DNA of 45,628 nt, taken from NCBI GenBank assembly GCA_947447625.1, contig CANFKS010000020.1, positions 1-45,628 on the forward strand, read 5' to 3'. Position numbers and translations under genes: made by a program. The notes under the pieces are model-generated. The model did not search any database and was not told where the DNA came from. It saw only the letters and a list, made by a program, of their open reading frames with translations. The stretch's first letter is position 1; every line of letters begins with the position of its first letter. This DNA is from Rhodospirillales bacterium. GTDB taxonomy: Bacteria > Pseudomonadota > Alphaproteobacteria > Acetobacterales > Acetobacteraceae. Positions 26,890-36,181 of this stretch are shown here, piece by piece.

Positions 26890-29800
26890 ATGCCGATCAT
26901 GCGCCTGCTCATCGCCAACCGCGGCGAAATCGCCATCCGGATTGCACGCGCCGCGCAGGAGGCGGGGATCACCGCCGTGACGGTTTATTCGGCTGATGAC
27001 GCGCAGTCCTTGCATGTGCGGGCGGCGGATGCGGCGGTGGCGTTGGCTGGAAGCGGGGCGGCGGCCTATCTCGATGGCGCCGGGATCATTGCTGCGGCGC
27101 TGGCGCAAGGCTGTGACGCGGTTCATCCAGGCTATGGCTTCATCAGCGAAAATGCCGGTTTTGCGAGGGCTTGCGCCAGAGCCGGGCTGGTGTTCGTGGG
27201 GCCGCAGCCCGAGGTGCTCGACCTGTTCGGCGACAAGGCGCAGGCGCGGCGGTTCGCGGCCCTGCATGGCGTGCCGATGGTGGCGGGTACGGAGCGGGCG
27301 ACCACGCTGGACGAGGCGCGGGGCTTCATGGCCGGGCTGGGGGAAGGCGGCGCGATCATGGTCAAGGCGATTGCCGGCGGCGGCGGGCGGGGCATGCGGC
27401 CGGTGACGGATATGGCGGACCTGCCGGGCGCGTTCGAGCGCTGCGCGGCCGAGGCGCGGGCGGCGTTCGGCAATGGGGATGTCTATGTCGAGCAGTTGTT
27501 CGTCCGGCCGCGCCATATCGAAGTGCAGGTGCTGGGCGACGGCACCGGGGCGGTGAGCCATTTGTGGGAGCGCGAATGCAGCGTGCAGCGGGCGCGGCAG
27601 AAGCTGGTGGAGATCGCACCCGCGCCGTTCCTGCGTCCGGCGGTGCGGGAGCGGTTGTTGGCGGCGGCGGTGAAACTGGCTGCCGCTGCGCGGTATTGCA
27701 ATGCGGGGACGTTCGAATTCCTGGTCGACACCACCGATGACAGCGATGACGCCGCGATTGCCTTTATCGAGGCCAATGCCCGGTTGCAGGTGGAACACAC
27801 CGTGACCGAGGAGGTCACCGGGGTCGACCTGGTACGGGCGCAACTCGACATCGCCGGCGGCGCGAGCCTGGCCGCGCTGGGGCTGACCCAGGCCGATATC
27901 CCGCCGCCGCGCGGCATGGCGTTGCAGGTTCGCGTGAACCTCGAAACCATCGGCGCCGATGGCAGCGTGCGCGCGGCCGGCGGCGTGTTGACCGCCTATG
28001 ATCCGCCGTCCGGCCCCGGGGTGCGGGTGGATGGCTATGGCTATGCCGGCTACCGGACCAACCCCCGGTTCGACAGTCTGCTCGCCAAGGTGATCGTGCA
28101 TGTCCGCTCCGGCCGTCTGGCAGAGGCGGCGGCCAAGGCGGGGCGGGCGCTGGCCGAGTTCCGGCTGGCTGGGGCTGCGAGCACGATCGGCTTCCTTGGC
28201 GCGGTGTTGCGTCACGAGCGGTTCCTGGCCGGCGATCTGCACACCCGCTTCATCGATGAGCATCGCGCTGCGCTGGCGGATGCGGAGGGAGCAGGCAGCG
28301 TCGAGGCACGGCATTTCATGCCCGCGGCGGCTGCCGCGCGCATGCCGGGCAGCAAGCTCGATACCGCGGACCCGCTGGCGATTGTCGATTACGGCAAAAC
28401 CGCGACCGAGGCCGCGGAGCCCGAGGCGATCGGCGGGGTGGCCGGGCCGGAAGGCAGCGAGGCGCTGCGCGCGCCCATGCAGGGCACCATCGTCGCCGTG
28501 TCGCTGGCGCCGGGCGCGACGGTGCTGGCGGGCCAGGAGGTGATGGTGATGGAGGCGATGAAGATGCAGCATCCCATCCTTGCCGTGACATCCGGTATCT
28601 TGCGGCTGTTCACCGTGGCGGCGGGCGATACCGTGTTCGAGGGCCATGCGCTGGCCTTCATCGAGCCGCGTGCCGATCTCGCCGGCGCGGCGCAGGCGCG
28701 CGCGGTGATCGATCCCGACCATATCAGGCCCGATCTCGCCGAGGTGCTGGCGCGCCGGGCGCGCACGCTGGATTCTGCGAGGCCCAAAGCCGTGGCGCGG
28801 CGGCGGGCGGGCGGCTATCGAACGGCACGAGAGAACATCGCCGACCTGGTGGATGACGACAGCTTTGTTGAATATGGCGGTCTGGCTTTGGCTGCGCGGC
28901 GCCGCACCACGGCACTGGAGCAGTTGATCGACGAAAGCCCGGCCGATGGCATCATCATGGGCCTCGCCACCATCGGCGCGGATCGCTACGCCGAGGACAA
29001 GGCCCGCGTGATGATCGCGCATTACGACTACAGCGTGATGGCCGGCACCCAGGGCCGCAATGGGCACCGCAAGCAGGATCGGATGTATGAGATGGCGGCG
29101 GAACTGCGCATCCCGGTCATCCTGTTTGCTGAAGGGGGCGGCGGGCGCGGCAGCGACACCGACAGCATCGGCGGCTCGGAAACCGACACGTTCTATCGCT
29201 TTGCCGCGCTGTCTGGCGGCGCGCCGCTGATCGGCATCGCCAATGGACGATGCTTCGCCGGCAATGCGGTGCTGCTCGGGTGCTGCGATGTGATCATCGC
29301 CACCGAAGGCAGCAATATCGGCATGGCGGGCCCGGCGATGATCGAGGGTGGGGGCCTCGGTGTCTACCGGCCGGAGGAGATCGGGCCGATGAAGGTCCAG
29401 GTTGCCAATGGGGTGGTTGATGTGCTGGTCAAGGACGAGGCCGAAGCGGTCGATGTCGCGCGGCGCTATCTGTCCTATTTCCAGGGACCGCGGCGCGATT
29501 GGGCGGCGCCCGACCAGCGCGGCCTGCGCCATATCGTGCCGGAGAACCGGCTGCGCGGCTACGATATGCGCGAACTGCTCGCCATCCTGGCGGATGAGGG
29601 TTCGGTGTTGGAAATCCGGCGGGGCTGGGGCCATGGCATGATCACGGCGCTGGTGCGCATCGAAGGACGGCCGATGGGCGTCATCGCCAACAACCCGCTC
29701 CATCTCGGCGGCGCCATCGACAGCGATGCGGCGGACAAGGCGGCCCGCTTCATGCAGATGTGCGATGCGCATGACCTGCCAATACTGTCATTGTGCGACA

Positions 29801-30273
29801 ATCCCGGCAACATGGTGGGCCCCGAGGCGGAAAAGACCGCGCTGGTGCGGCATTGCTGCCGGGCCTATGTGATCGGCGCCAATCTCTCGGTGCCGAGTTT
29901 CATGGTGATGGTCCGCAAATCATATGGGCTCGGCAAACTCGCGATGACCGGCGGCGGGATGAAGCTGCCGGTGTTCGCGGTGGCCTGGCCGACCGGAGAA
30001 TTTGGCGGCATGGGCCTCGAAGGACAGGTCAAGCTGGGCCGGCGCAAGGAACTCGCCGCCATCGCCGACCCCGAGGAGCGGCGGGCGACCTATGAGAAAT
30101 GGGTGGCGGAGTTGTACGAAATCGGCAAGGCGCTCAACACCGGATCGCATTATCAGGTGGATGACGTGATCGACCCGGCGGAGACACGGCGCTGGCTGAT
30201 CGCCGGCCTGCGTTCGGTGCCGCCGGCGCCGGTGCGGCATGGCAAGAAGCGGCCTTGCGTGGACGGCTGGTGA
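26890..30273 (+). CDS. Single-chain biotin-dependent acyl-CoA carboxylase (BC-BCCP-CT fusion)
   Basis: 1127 residues. Three activities on one chain: biotin carboxylase (residues 1-about 450: RLLIANRGEIAIRIARAA, HPGYGFISENA, GGGGRGM, EANARLQVEHTVTEEVTG), biotin carrier (EAMKMQ with biotinyl-lysine K558), and a complete carboxyltransferase (about 640-1120: ADGIIMGLATIGADRYAED, and late GGMGLEGQVKLGRRKEL). Most acyl-CoA carboxylases split these over two or more subunits; this layout resembles the single-chain long-chain acyl-CoA carboxylases. Uses ATP and bicarbonate to carboxylate an acyl-CoA; substrate unknown. Start at ATG 26890, where GAGGG lies at good spacing; ATGs at 26881 and 26899 are alternatives. 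Convergent with the dioxygenase gene, 4 bp apart. Confidence 0.92.
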   Translation: MPIMRLLIANRGEIAIRIARAAQEAGITAVTVYSADDAQSLHVRAADAAVALAGSGAAAYLDGAGIIAAALAQGCDAVHPGYGFISENAGFARACARAGLVFVGPQPEVLDLFGDKAQARRFAALHGVPMVAGTERATTLDEARGFMAGLGEGGAIMVKAIAGGGGRGMRPVTDMADLPGAFERCAAEARAAFGNGDVYVEQLFVRPRHIEVQVLGDGTGAVSHLWERECSVQRARQKLVEIAPAPFLRPAVRERLLAAAVKLAAAARYCNAGTFEFLVDTTDDSDDAAIAFIEANARLQVEHTVTEEVTGVDLVRAQLDIAGGASLAALGLTQADIPPPRGMALQVRVNLETIGADGSVRAAGGVLTAYDPPSGPGVRVDGYGYAGYRTNPRFDSLLAKVIVHVRSGRLAEAAAKAGRALAEFRLAGAASTIGFLGAVLRHERFLAGDLHTRFIDEHRAALADAEGAGSVEARHFMPAAAAARMPGSKLDTADPLAIVDYGKTATEAAEPEAIGGVAGPEGSEALRAPMQGTIVAVSLAPGATVLAGQEVMVMEAMKMQHPILAVTSGILRLFTVAAGDTVFEGHALAFIEPRADLAGAAQARAVIDPDHIRPDLAEVLARRARTLDSARPKAVARRRAGGYRTARENIADLVDDDSFVEYGGLALAARRRTTALEQLIDESPADGIIMGLATIGADRYAEDKARVMIAHYDYSVMAGTQGRNGHRKQDRMYEMAAELRIPVILFAEGGGGRGSDTDSIGGSETDTFYRFAALSGGAPLIGIANGRCFAGNAVLLGCCDVIIATEGSNIGMAGPAMIEGGGLGVYRPEEIGPMKVQVANGVVDVLVKDEAEAVDVARRYLSYFQGPRRDWAAPDQRGLRHIVPENRLRGYDMRELLAILADEGSVLEIRRGWGHGMITALVRIEGRPMGVIANNPLHLGGAIDSDAADKAARFMQMCDAHDLPILSLCDNPGNMVGPEAEKTALVRHCCRAYVIGANLSVPSFMVMVRKSYGLGKLAMTGGGMKLPVFAVAWPTGEFGGMGLEGQVKLGRRKELAAIADPEERRATYEKWVAELYEIGKALNTGSHYQVDDVIDPAETRRWLIAGLRSVPPAPVRHGKKRPCVDGW

Positions 30274-30277
30274 AAAC

Positions 30278-31279
30278 TCAGCCCAGGCGGTTCAGCAGCA
30301 GTTGGGCCCGCTCGCGCTTGGCTGTCTCGGGGTCACGCGCGATGATGCGTTGCAGAACCGAGATGGCACGACGATCGCCGGCCTCGCCATGCGCGAAGGC
30401 CAGCGCGTCGCGCTTGTCGAACCAGGTGCGATCGAACGGGCTCAGATTGAGCGGGCGTTGCCGCCAGTAGTATTTCAGCGCGTCGGACGTCCAGCCGGCG
30501 TAGATATCGTCCCATGCCAGGGGCTGGCCATCGGCGTTGGCGTTGTCGATGTTGAAGGGTTCGGACAGCAGCTGATAGCGCACATCCATCGACATGCGCA
30601 GCTTGGTGCTGCGGTTCGGCACGCCCTTATGGACGGTCAGGCTGTGGAAAAACAGAACATCGCCCTGGCGGCAGGCGCCCGATACCCAGCGGCCGGCGAA
30701 GGGCTCGGTGATTTCGATGCCCCCCGCCCCGGCGCCGATATGGAAGTCATAGATATCCCCGCCATGGGTGCCGGGGGCAACCTGCAAGGGGCCGGCATCC
30801 ATCGGAATGTCGATCAGCGGCATCCAGGCGGTATAGGCTTCGGTGGTGCCCTGGACGTTCGGATAGTCCTGATGGGATTTGGTGGTGAATTCCTCGCGGG
30901 CGGGAAAGATGTTGCGCATGAGCACGCGGGGATGGGCCAGGATTTCGCCGCCGAGCAGGCCCTCGAGAAAGCCGATCAAGGCCGGATGATGCTTGAGGGC
31001 ATGGTAGTCCTCAAGCCGGTTGATGCGCCGGAGCACTTCGAGATAGGCCGGTTCAGGATCGACGCAGAACCCGGCCGGATCGGCCTCTGCCGCTTCGACC
31101 GGCCGGTCCTGCCGGAGCCAGCCGGCGTCGCGCACGAGTGCGCCGACTTGCCGCTGCACAGCGGCCACCGTCTCGCGCGGCAGCAGGCCGGGCATGAACA
31201 GGTAGCCGTCGCGGCGCATCCGTTCGGCAAGGGCTGCCGGGTCATCGGCGATATCGGACGAAACGACGAACGGCTGCAT
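30278..31279 (-). CDS. Phytanoyl-CoA dioxygenase family Fe(II)/2-oxoglutarate oxygenase
   Basis: 333 residues. Iron triad H136 and D138 (SHQDYP) and H217 (TVHKG), with the 2-oxoglutarate-binding Arg probably R228 (KLRMSMDVRY). PhyH-family enzymes hydroxylate an unactivated C-H using O2 and 2-oxoglutarate; many act on small metabolites, not phytanoyl-CoA. Start at ATG 31279. Second gene of a minus-strand pair after the PatB-like gene (20 nt gap), facing a plus-strand peptidase/PLP cluster. A hydroxylation step preceding the lyase-type enzymes of that cluster is an attractive inference. Confidence 0.88.
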   Translation of the reverse strand: MQPFVVSSDIADDPAALAERMRRDGYLFMPGLLPRETVAAVQRQVGALVRDAGWLRQDRPVEAAEADPAGFCVDPEPAYLEVLRRINRLEDYHALKHHPALIGFLEGLLGGEILAHPRVLMRNIFPAREEFTTKSHQDYPNVQGTTEAYTAWMPLIDIPMDAGPLQVAPGTHGGDIYDFHIGAGAGGIEITEPFAGRWVSGACRQGDVLFFHSLTVHKGVPNRSTKLRMSMDVRYQLLSEPFNIDNANADGQPLAWDDIYAGWTSDALKYYWRQRPLNLSPFDRTWFDKRDALAFAHGEAGDRRAISVLQRIIARDPETAKRERAQLLLNRLG

Positions 31280-31299
31280 GGTTCCCCTCTCCGGCGGCT

Positions 31300-32484
31300 T
31301 CAGCCGCGCTGGTTGCTCCTGACCGCATCGGCCATACGCTCCAGGATGCGGTCGACAATACGACGAGATGTCGCGAAGTTGAAGCGCACGAATTTATGGC
31401 CGTTCGGATCGAAAAACTCGCCGGCGCTGAACCCGATCTTGCCCTGTTCGAGGAAGAAATCATGCGCGCTGCCGGACAGCCCGAGGCGCGAGCAATCGAG
31501 CCAGCCGAGATAGGTCGCCTCCGGCATCAGGGTTTGGATGGCGGGAATTTCGGTGCTGATGAAATCCCGGATCCGCCGGCGGTTGCCGTCGAGATGGTCC
31601 AGCACCGCATCGAGCCAGGGCTGGCCGTGGTTCCAGGCGGCGACCGTGGCGTCGATCCCGGTGATGCCGGGCGAGCCCAGCACGCGGGCGGGGAAGCGGG
31701 CGTGGAAGCGCTCCTTCAGCGCCTGCGAGCCGAAATACAGCACGCCGCAGCGCAGGCCCGGGATGTTGAAGCCCTTGGTGGCCGAGGTGATCGTGATCGT
31801 GCGCGCCGCGATCTCGGGCGAGAGTGTGGCGATCGGGATGTGCTTGGCACCGCGATAGACGAGGTCGGCGTGGATTTCATCGGACAGGATCACGAGATCC
31901 CGCTCGATCGCGACGCGTCCGATCTCCTCGAGTTCCGCCTGTTCGAAGACCCGTCCGGTGGGGTTCTGGGGGTTGCAGAGCAGGATGATTTTGGTCGTCG
32001 GGTCGATCAGCTTGGACAGGCTGCCCGGTTCATGGCTGTAGCGCTCGCTGCCCGGTTCCAGCCGGTAGGGGATCAGCCGGCGGCCGGTGCTGTTGATCGC
32101 CTCGTGGAACGGCGGATAGGCCGGAAGTTGCAGGATCACGCCGTCACCCGGTTCGGACAAAGCGAGGATGGTGGCAAATGTGCCCTGCACCAGGTCCGAC
32201 AGCGGCAGGATCAGCGACGGGTCGGTCTCCCACGCGAAGTGCTTGAGCATGCGGGAGCGGAAGGCGGCCACCAGGGTGCCGTCGCCATGATTGCCGCCCC
32301 GATCGGGGTAGCCGTAGTCATGATCGCCAACCATGCGTTCCAAGGTGCGCTGGATCGGATGTGCGATGGAGAAATCCATCTCCGCAACCCAGGCCGGCAG
32401 GACATCGGTGCCGTACTTGCCCCATTTCACGTTCTGACGCGCGCGCAGCACATCTTCCGGCAGTTCGAAACTTGAACTCAGCAT
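31300..32484 (-). CDS. MalY/PatB-type PLP enzyme (cystathionine beta-lyase/aminotransferase)
   Basis: 394 residues, fold-type I aminotransferase superfamily. Begins with MalY/PatB landmarks (NVKWGKYG, LPAWVAEMDF), then LCNPQNPTGRVF, SDEIHADLVY (D202 contacts the PLP ring N) and the Schiff-base K237 in TSATKGFNIPGLRCG. Members cleave C-S bonds of cysteine conjugates or cystathionine, giving pyruvate, ammonia and a thiol. Start ATG 32482-32484, where homology begins; the preceding AAGAGAAGA is a weak ribosome-binding site. First gene of the minus-strand pair, divergent from the M81 peptidase gene. Confidence 0.9.
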   Translation of the reverse strand: MLSSSFELPEDVLRARQNVKWGKYGTDVLPAWVAEMDFSIAHPIQRTLERMVGDHDYGYPDRGGNHGDGTLVAAFRSRMLKHFAWETDPSLILPLSDLVQGTFATILALSEPGDGVILQLPAYPPFHEAINSTGRRLIPYRLEPGSERYSHEPGSLSKLIDPTTKIILLCNPQNPTGRVFEQAELEEIGRVAIERDLVILSDEIHADLVYRGAKHIPIATLSPEIAARTITITSATKGFNIPGLRCGVLYFGSQALKERFHARFPARVLGSPGITGIDATVAAWNHGQPWLDAVLDHLDGNRRRIRDFISTEIPAIQTLMPEATYLGWLDCSRLGLSGSAHDFFLEQGKIGFSAGEFFDPNGHKFVRFNFATSRRIVDRILERMADAVRSNQRG

Positions 32485-32582
32485 GGTGATATCTTCTCTT
32501 TTCGGCTTGAAATTTGGACGGTTTGTGCACCCGGTGCGCCGTCTCGGCAAGCCCTTGGCAGGGGCTTGATGCAGCGCGGCGG

Positions 32583-32611
32583 TTGACTTCGGCTCCCGCA
32601 GGGGCCTTCAT
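32583..32611 (+). promoter_or_regulatory. Candidate sigma-70 type promoter for the M81 cluster
   Basis: TTGACT (32583-32588) is followed after 17 bp by CTTCAT (32606-32611), a weak -10. It lies in the 186-222 bp divergent gap between the PatB-like and M81 genes, correctly oriented for the plus-strand cluster. Position rather than match quality supports it. Confidence 0.3.
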
Positions 32612-32706
32612 TTTGCCGGAGCGGCTGCGTTGCGGCGCGGCCGGCCTAAGGGACTGCAAAAGGGAACGTTATGAAATCGGCTGCATCGAGCGAAAGGGCA
32701 GGTGGC

Positions 32707-34197
32707 ATGCGCATTTTTGCGGCCAGTCTCGGTACCGAAACCAACACGTTCGCCCCGATTCCAACCGACCGCCGCGCCTTTGCCGCCGCCTATTACCCGC
32801 CCGGCACCCATCCCGATACACCCACCTTGTGCAGCGCCCCGATGATCGCCGCGCGCCGGGTAGCGGCTTGTGGGCGTCATACCCTGATCGAAGGCACCGC
32901 CACCTGGGCGGAGCCGGCGGGGCTGACGGGTCAGGCGGCCTATGAGAGCCTGCGCGACGAAATCCTCGGCCAGTTGCAGGCTGCGATGCCCGTTGATGTC
33001 GTGCTGTTCGGGCTGCACGGCGCGATGGTGGCGCATGGCTATGACGATTGCGAAGGCGACCTGATCGCCCGCGCCCGCCTTATCGCGCCCGATGCGGTGA
33101 TTGGCGCCGAGCTTGACCTGCATGCCCATTTGTCGGCCCAGATGGTCGACAACGCCGACCTGATCATCGGCTTCAAGGAATTTCCGCACACGGATTTCCT
33201 CGCCCGCGCCGAGGAATTGACGGCGCTCTGCCTGCGCACCGCCGCGGGCGCGATCAAGCCGGTTGCTGCGGTGTTCGACTGCCGCATGATCGGCGGCTAT
33301 ATGACGAGTCGCGAGCCCGGTCGGTCCTTCGTTGACCGGCTTCAGGCGATTGAACGCCAAGGGGGGGAAGGGCAGGGGGGTATCCTGTCCATCACCGTCA
33401 TTCACGGCTTCCAGGCGGCCGATGTCTACGATGTCGGCACCAAGGTTCTGGTCTACGCCGATGCCGATCCCGCTGCTGCCGCCGTGCTGGCGGAACAGCT
33501 TGGCCGCGAACTCATCGCCTGGGGCGATGCCGGCGTTCCCGTCCATCTCAAAACCGCCGAGGCCGTCGCGGAGGCCATCCGCATGCCGGGGGGCCCGATC
33601 GTGCTCGCGGATCGCTGGGACAATCCGGGCGGCGGCGTTGCGGGCGACAGCACCTTTCTGATTGCCGAACTGCTGAAACACCCCGACGTTCCTGCCGCCG
33701 TCGGCGCCCTGTGGGATCCACAGGCCGCGGCCTTCTGCATCGCCGCCGGCCCCGGTGCGGAAATGCCGCTGCGCTTCGGCGGCAAGGCGGCCGCCACCTC
33801 GGGCACGCCGATCGACGCCCTCGTGCGCGTTCGAGCCACCACCGATGACCTCGTGATCCCCTTCGAGCAAAGCACCGTCTCGCTCGGCGCTGCTGCTGCC
33901 ATCAGCATCGGCACGCTCGATGTCGTGCTCGCCACCGGCCGCGCCCAGACCTTCAACCCCGCCGTCTTCACCGAACTGGGGATCGACCTTGCCGCCAAGA
34001 AGATCGTGGTGGTGAAATCCTCCAACCACTTCCACGCGGCCTTTGCGCCCATTGCCGCCGGCATCATCTATGTCGATTGCGGCGGCCCCTATCCGCCCGA
34101 TCCGGCCCGGATCGCCTATACCAAAATCCGCCGTCCCATCGCCCCGCTCGACCCCAACCCCTGGCTCTGCGAAGGAGATCGCCATGTCTCAGGCTGA
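32707..34197 (+). CDS. M81 family metallopeptidase (MlrC-like)
   Basis: 496 residues from the ATG at 32707, where family homology begins (MRIFAASLGTETNTFAPIPT). An in-frame ATG at 32671 with AAGGGA upstream would add 12 residues and cannot be excluded. M81 (formerly DUF1485) zinc enzymes include MlrC, which cleaves linearised microcystin and tetrapeptide products. Candidate zinc ligands are visible: D137 and H139 in ELDLHAH, and H161 in FKEFPHTDF. C-terminal MlrC domain includes RWDNPGGGVAGDSTF and KSSNHFHAAF. Overlaps the next gene by 14 nt. Likely acts on a peptide or amide with unusual residues. Codons are C-ending, unlike plus-strand genes before 30 kb. Confidence 0.92.
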   Translation: MRIFAASLGTETNTFAPIPTDRRAFAAAYYPPGTHPDTPTLCSAPMIAARRVAACGRHTLIEGTATWAEPAGLTGQAAYESLRDEILGQLQAAMPVDVVLFGLHGAMVAHGYDDCEGDLIARARLIAPDAVIGAELDLHAHLSAQMVDNADLIIGFKEFPHTDFLARAEELTALCLRTAAGAIKPVAAVFDCRMIGGYMTSREPGRSFVDRLQAIERQGGEGQGGILSITVIHGFQAADVYDVGTKVLVYADADPAAAAVLAEQLGRELIAWGDAGVPVHLKTAEAVAEAIRMPGGPIVLADRWDNPGGGVAGDSTFLIAELLKHPDVPAAVGALWDPQAAAFCIAAGPGAEMPLRFGGKAAATSGTPIDALVRVRATTDDLVIPFEQSTVSLGAAAAISIGTLDVVLATGRAQTFNPAVFTELGIDLAAKKIVVVKSSNHFHAAFAPIAAGIIYVDCGGPYPPDPARIAYTKIRRPIAPLDPNPWLCEGDRHVSG

Positions 34198-35074
34198 CCC
34201 CATCATCGGCACAGGCAAGCATCGCTACTCCTTCCGCCGCGACTGGGCGCGCCTGCCGCGCTGGTGGGGTTTCGGGGAGGACAGCCCCACGCCGCGCCCA
34301 CCACAAACCGCCGTGCAGGGCGCGGTGGCGGCCAATGGGGATGTCTATGTCCTCGCCCGCGCGCTCCATCCCGTCATGGTGTTTGACGCCGGGGGCAATT
34401 TCATCACCTCCTGGGGCGAGGGCCGCTTCACCCCCTTCGTCCATGGCCTGACCATCGGGCCCGATGGTCATATCTGGATCACCGATTCCGGCAGCCACAC
34501 CATCGTCGAACATCTGCCCGACGGCACCGTGCTGCGGACCATCGGCACAGCCGATTTCCCGGCGCCGACCTTCTGGGGCAACCCGTTCAACATGCCGACC
34601 GGGGTCGCCTTCGCCGCCAACCAGGACATGTTCATCGCCGACGGCTACGGCAACCGCCGCGTGCATCGCTTCGCCCCGGACGGCACACGGCTGCATTCGT
34701 TCGGCGAACCCGGCAACGGGCCCGGCCAGTTCGCGATCGTGCACTACATCGAGATCGATACGGATGACCGTCTTCACGTTGTTGACCGCGAAAACGACCG
34801 CATCCAGATCTTCGATACCCAAGGCACCCATCTCGCGGATTGGACCGGCTTCGACCAACCCTCCGACCTCGCCTTCGGCAAACGCATGATCGTCGTCGGC
34901 GGCCGGGACGGGCTGAGCATCTGGTCGCCCGCGCGCAAACGCCTGGCCCATTTTGACCGCCACACCCCGCACGCGGATGCGCTGAACATCCACGGCGTGT
35001 GGCTCGATGCCGAGGAGAACATCTACCTCGCGATGTTCGACCGGACCGTCTCCAAACTCACGCGACTGACCTGA
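34184..35074 (+). CDS. NHL-repeat protein resembling peptidyl-alpha-hydroxyglycine alpha-amidating lyase (PAL)
   Basis: 296 residues forming an NHL beta-propeller. PAL splits peptidyl-alpha-hydroxyglycine into a peptide amide and glyoxylate. Positions equivalent to PAL zinc ligands are conserved: H87 (VHGLTIGPDG), H187 (IVHYIEID) and H270 (NIHGVWLD). Y155 in ADGYGNRRV and R206 in DRENDRIQIF match the catalytic Tyr and Arg of PAL. There is no signal peptide, so it should be cytoplasmic, unlike eukaryotic PAL. The ATG at 34184 has AAGGAG 7 nt upstream, inside the end of the M81 gene. No copper monooxygenase (PHM) is nearby; the Fe/2OG enzyme at 30278 could supply the hydroxylation (inference). 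Confidence 0.82.
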   Translation: MSQADPIIGTGKHRYSFRRDWARLPRWWGFGEDSPTPRPPQTAVQGAVAANGDVYVLARALHPVMVFDAGGNFITSWGEGRFTPFVHGLTIGPDGHIWITDSGSHTIVEHLPDGTVLRTIGTADFPAPTFWGNPFNMPTGVAFAANQDMFIADGYGNRRVHRFAPDGTRLHSFGEPGNGPGQFAIVHYIEIDTDDRLHVVDRENDRIQIFDTQGTHLADWTGFDQPSDLAFGKRMIVVGGRDGLSIWSPARKRLAHFDRHTPHADALNIHGVWLDAEENIYLAMFDRTVSKLTRLT

Positions 35075-35087
35075 AGGACCTCGCCCC

Positions 35088-36170
35088 ATGATCGGTGCCC
35101 CCGTCGCCTCGCTCGACACCCCGCGCCTGCTCGTCGATCTCGACACCATGGAACGCAATATCGGCCGCGTGATGGCCGAGGTCGCGCGCCACGGCATCGC
35201 CTGGCGGCCCCACACCAAGGGGATCAAACTGCCCGCGATCGCGCATAAATTGATCCGTGCCGGCGCCATCGGCGTCACCTGCGCCAAGCTGGGCGAGGCC
35301 GAAGTGATGGCTGCGGCCGGCATCCAGTCGATCCTGATCGCCAACCAGGTCGTCGGTGCCGAAAAGATCGAACGGCTCGCCGGCCTGCAGCGCCATGCCG
35401 AAGTGATCGCCTGCGTCGATGACCCCGCCAACATCGCCGCCCTCGCGGCAGCGGCGCTGCGCATGGATGTTGAATTGCCGCTCCTTATCGAAGTCGATAC
35501 CGGCATGGCCCGCTGCGGCGTGCAGCCGGGCGCCGCCACCGTCGCCCTGGCGAAGCTGGTGGCGGAAACGCCGGGCCTGCGTCTGCGCGGCGTCATGGGC
35601 TGGGAAGGCCATTGCGCCGGCATGCCCGCGGGCAGCCAGAAAACCGCGGCCGTGACCGCCTCCGTCGCTCTGCTGACCTCCAGCGCCGACGCCTGCCGCG
35701 CCGCCGGCCTGCCGATCGACATCGTGAGCTGCGGCGGCACCGGCACGTTCATGATCACCGCGGGGCTCCCGGGCGTCACTGAAATCCAGGCCGGCGGCGC
35801 CATTTTCCACGACCTGACCTATGCGTCCTGGGGCGTCGAGCACGAATATGCCGCCACCGTCCTGGCCACCGTCATCAGCCGCCCGACGCCAACCCGCGTG
35901 GTGATCGACTGCGGGAAGAAAACTTTTTCGTCCGACGCCACCGCCCCCGCTCCGCGCGACATACAAGGCGCCAGCCCGCTGCGCCTCTCGGCCGAGCACG
36001 GCCAGTTCGACCTCCCCGTCGCCAGCGCCTCACCCGCGGTCGGCGCGCGCATCCCGATCGTCATCGGCTATGGCGACACCACGGTACACCTGCACGAAAC
36101 CCTGGTCGGTACCCGGCGCGGGCAGGTCGAAATCGTCTGGCCGCTGCTCGGCCGCGGCCGGCTGAGCTGA
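35088..36170 (+). CDS. D-threonine aldolase/D-serine dehydratase-like PLP enzyme (alanine racemase fold)
   Basis: 360 residues, fold-type III PLP enzyme. Schiff-base lysine K44 in RPHTKGIKLP, the family hallmark. VDTGMARCG and SCGGTGTF are typical phosphate-binding regions. Family members cleave D-3-hydroxy amino acids to glycine and an aldehyde, or deaminate D-serine. In those enzymes a C-terminal PNHxC-type motif binds a divalent metal; here the matching stretch reads IGYGDTTVHLHE, with Tyr and Asp at the positions of His and Cys, so metal use or reaction may differ. The ATG at 35088 follows AAGGACC, 13 nt after the PAL-like stop. Ends 11 nt before the SelA-like gene. Confidence 0.85.
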   Translation: MIGAPVASLDTPRLLVDLDTMERNIGRVMAEVARHGIAWRPHTKGIKLPAIAHKLIRAGAIGVTCAKLGEAEVMAAAGIQSILIANQVVGAEKIERLAGLQRHAEVIACVDDPANIAALAAAALRMDVELPLLIEVDTGMARCGVQPGAATVALAKLVAETPGLRLRGVMGWEGHCAGMPAGSQKTAAVTASVALLTSSADACRAAGLPIDIVSCGGTGTFMITAGLPGVTEIQAGGAIFHDLTYASWGVEHEYAATVLATVISRPTPTRVVIDCGKKTFSSDATAPAPRDIQGASPLRLSAEHGQFDLPVASASPAVGARIPIVIGYGDTTVHLHETLVGTRRGQVEIVWPLLGRGRLS

Positions 36171-36181
36171 AGGAGCACGCC

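Noticed and set aside
26764-29772. Open frame of 1002 codons on the minus strand
   Set aside because: It is antisense to the acyl-CoA carboxylase, rich in Arg/His/Pro, with no recognisable domain; a by-product of high GC.
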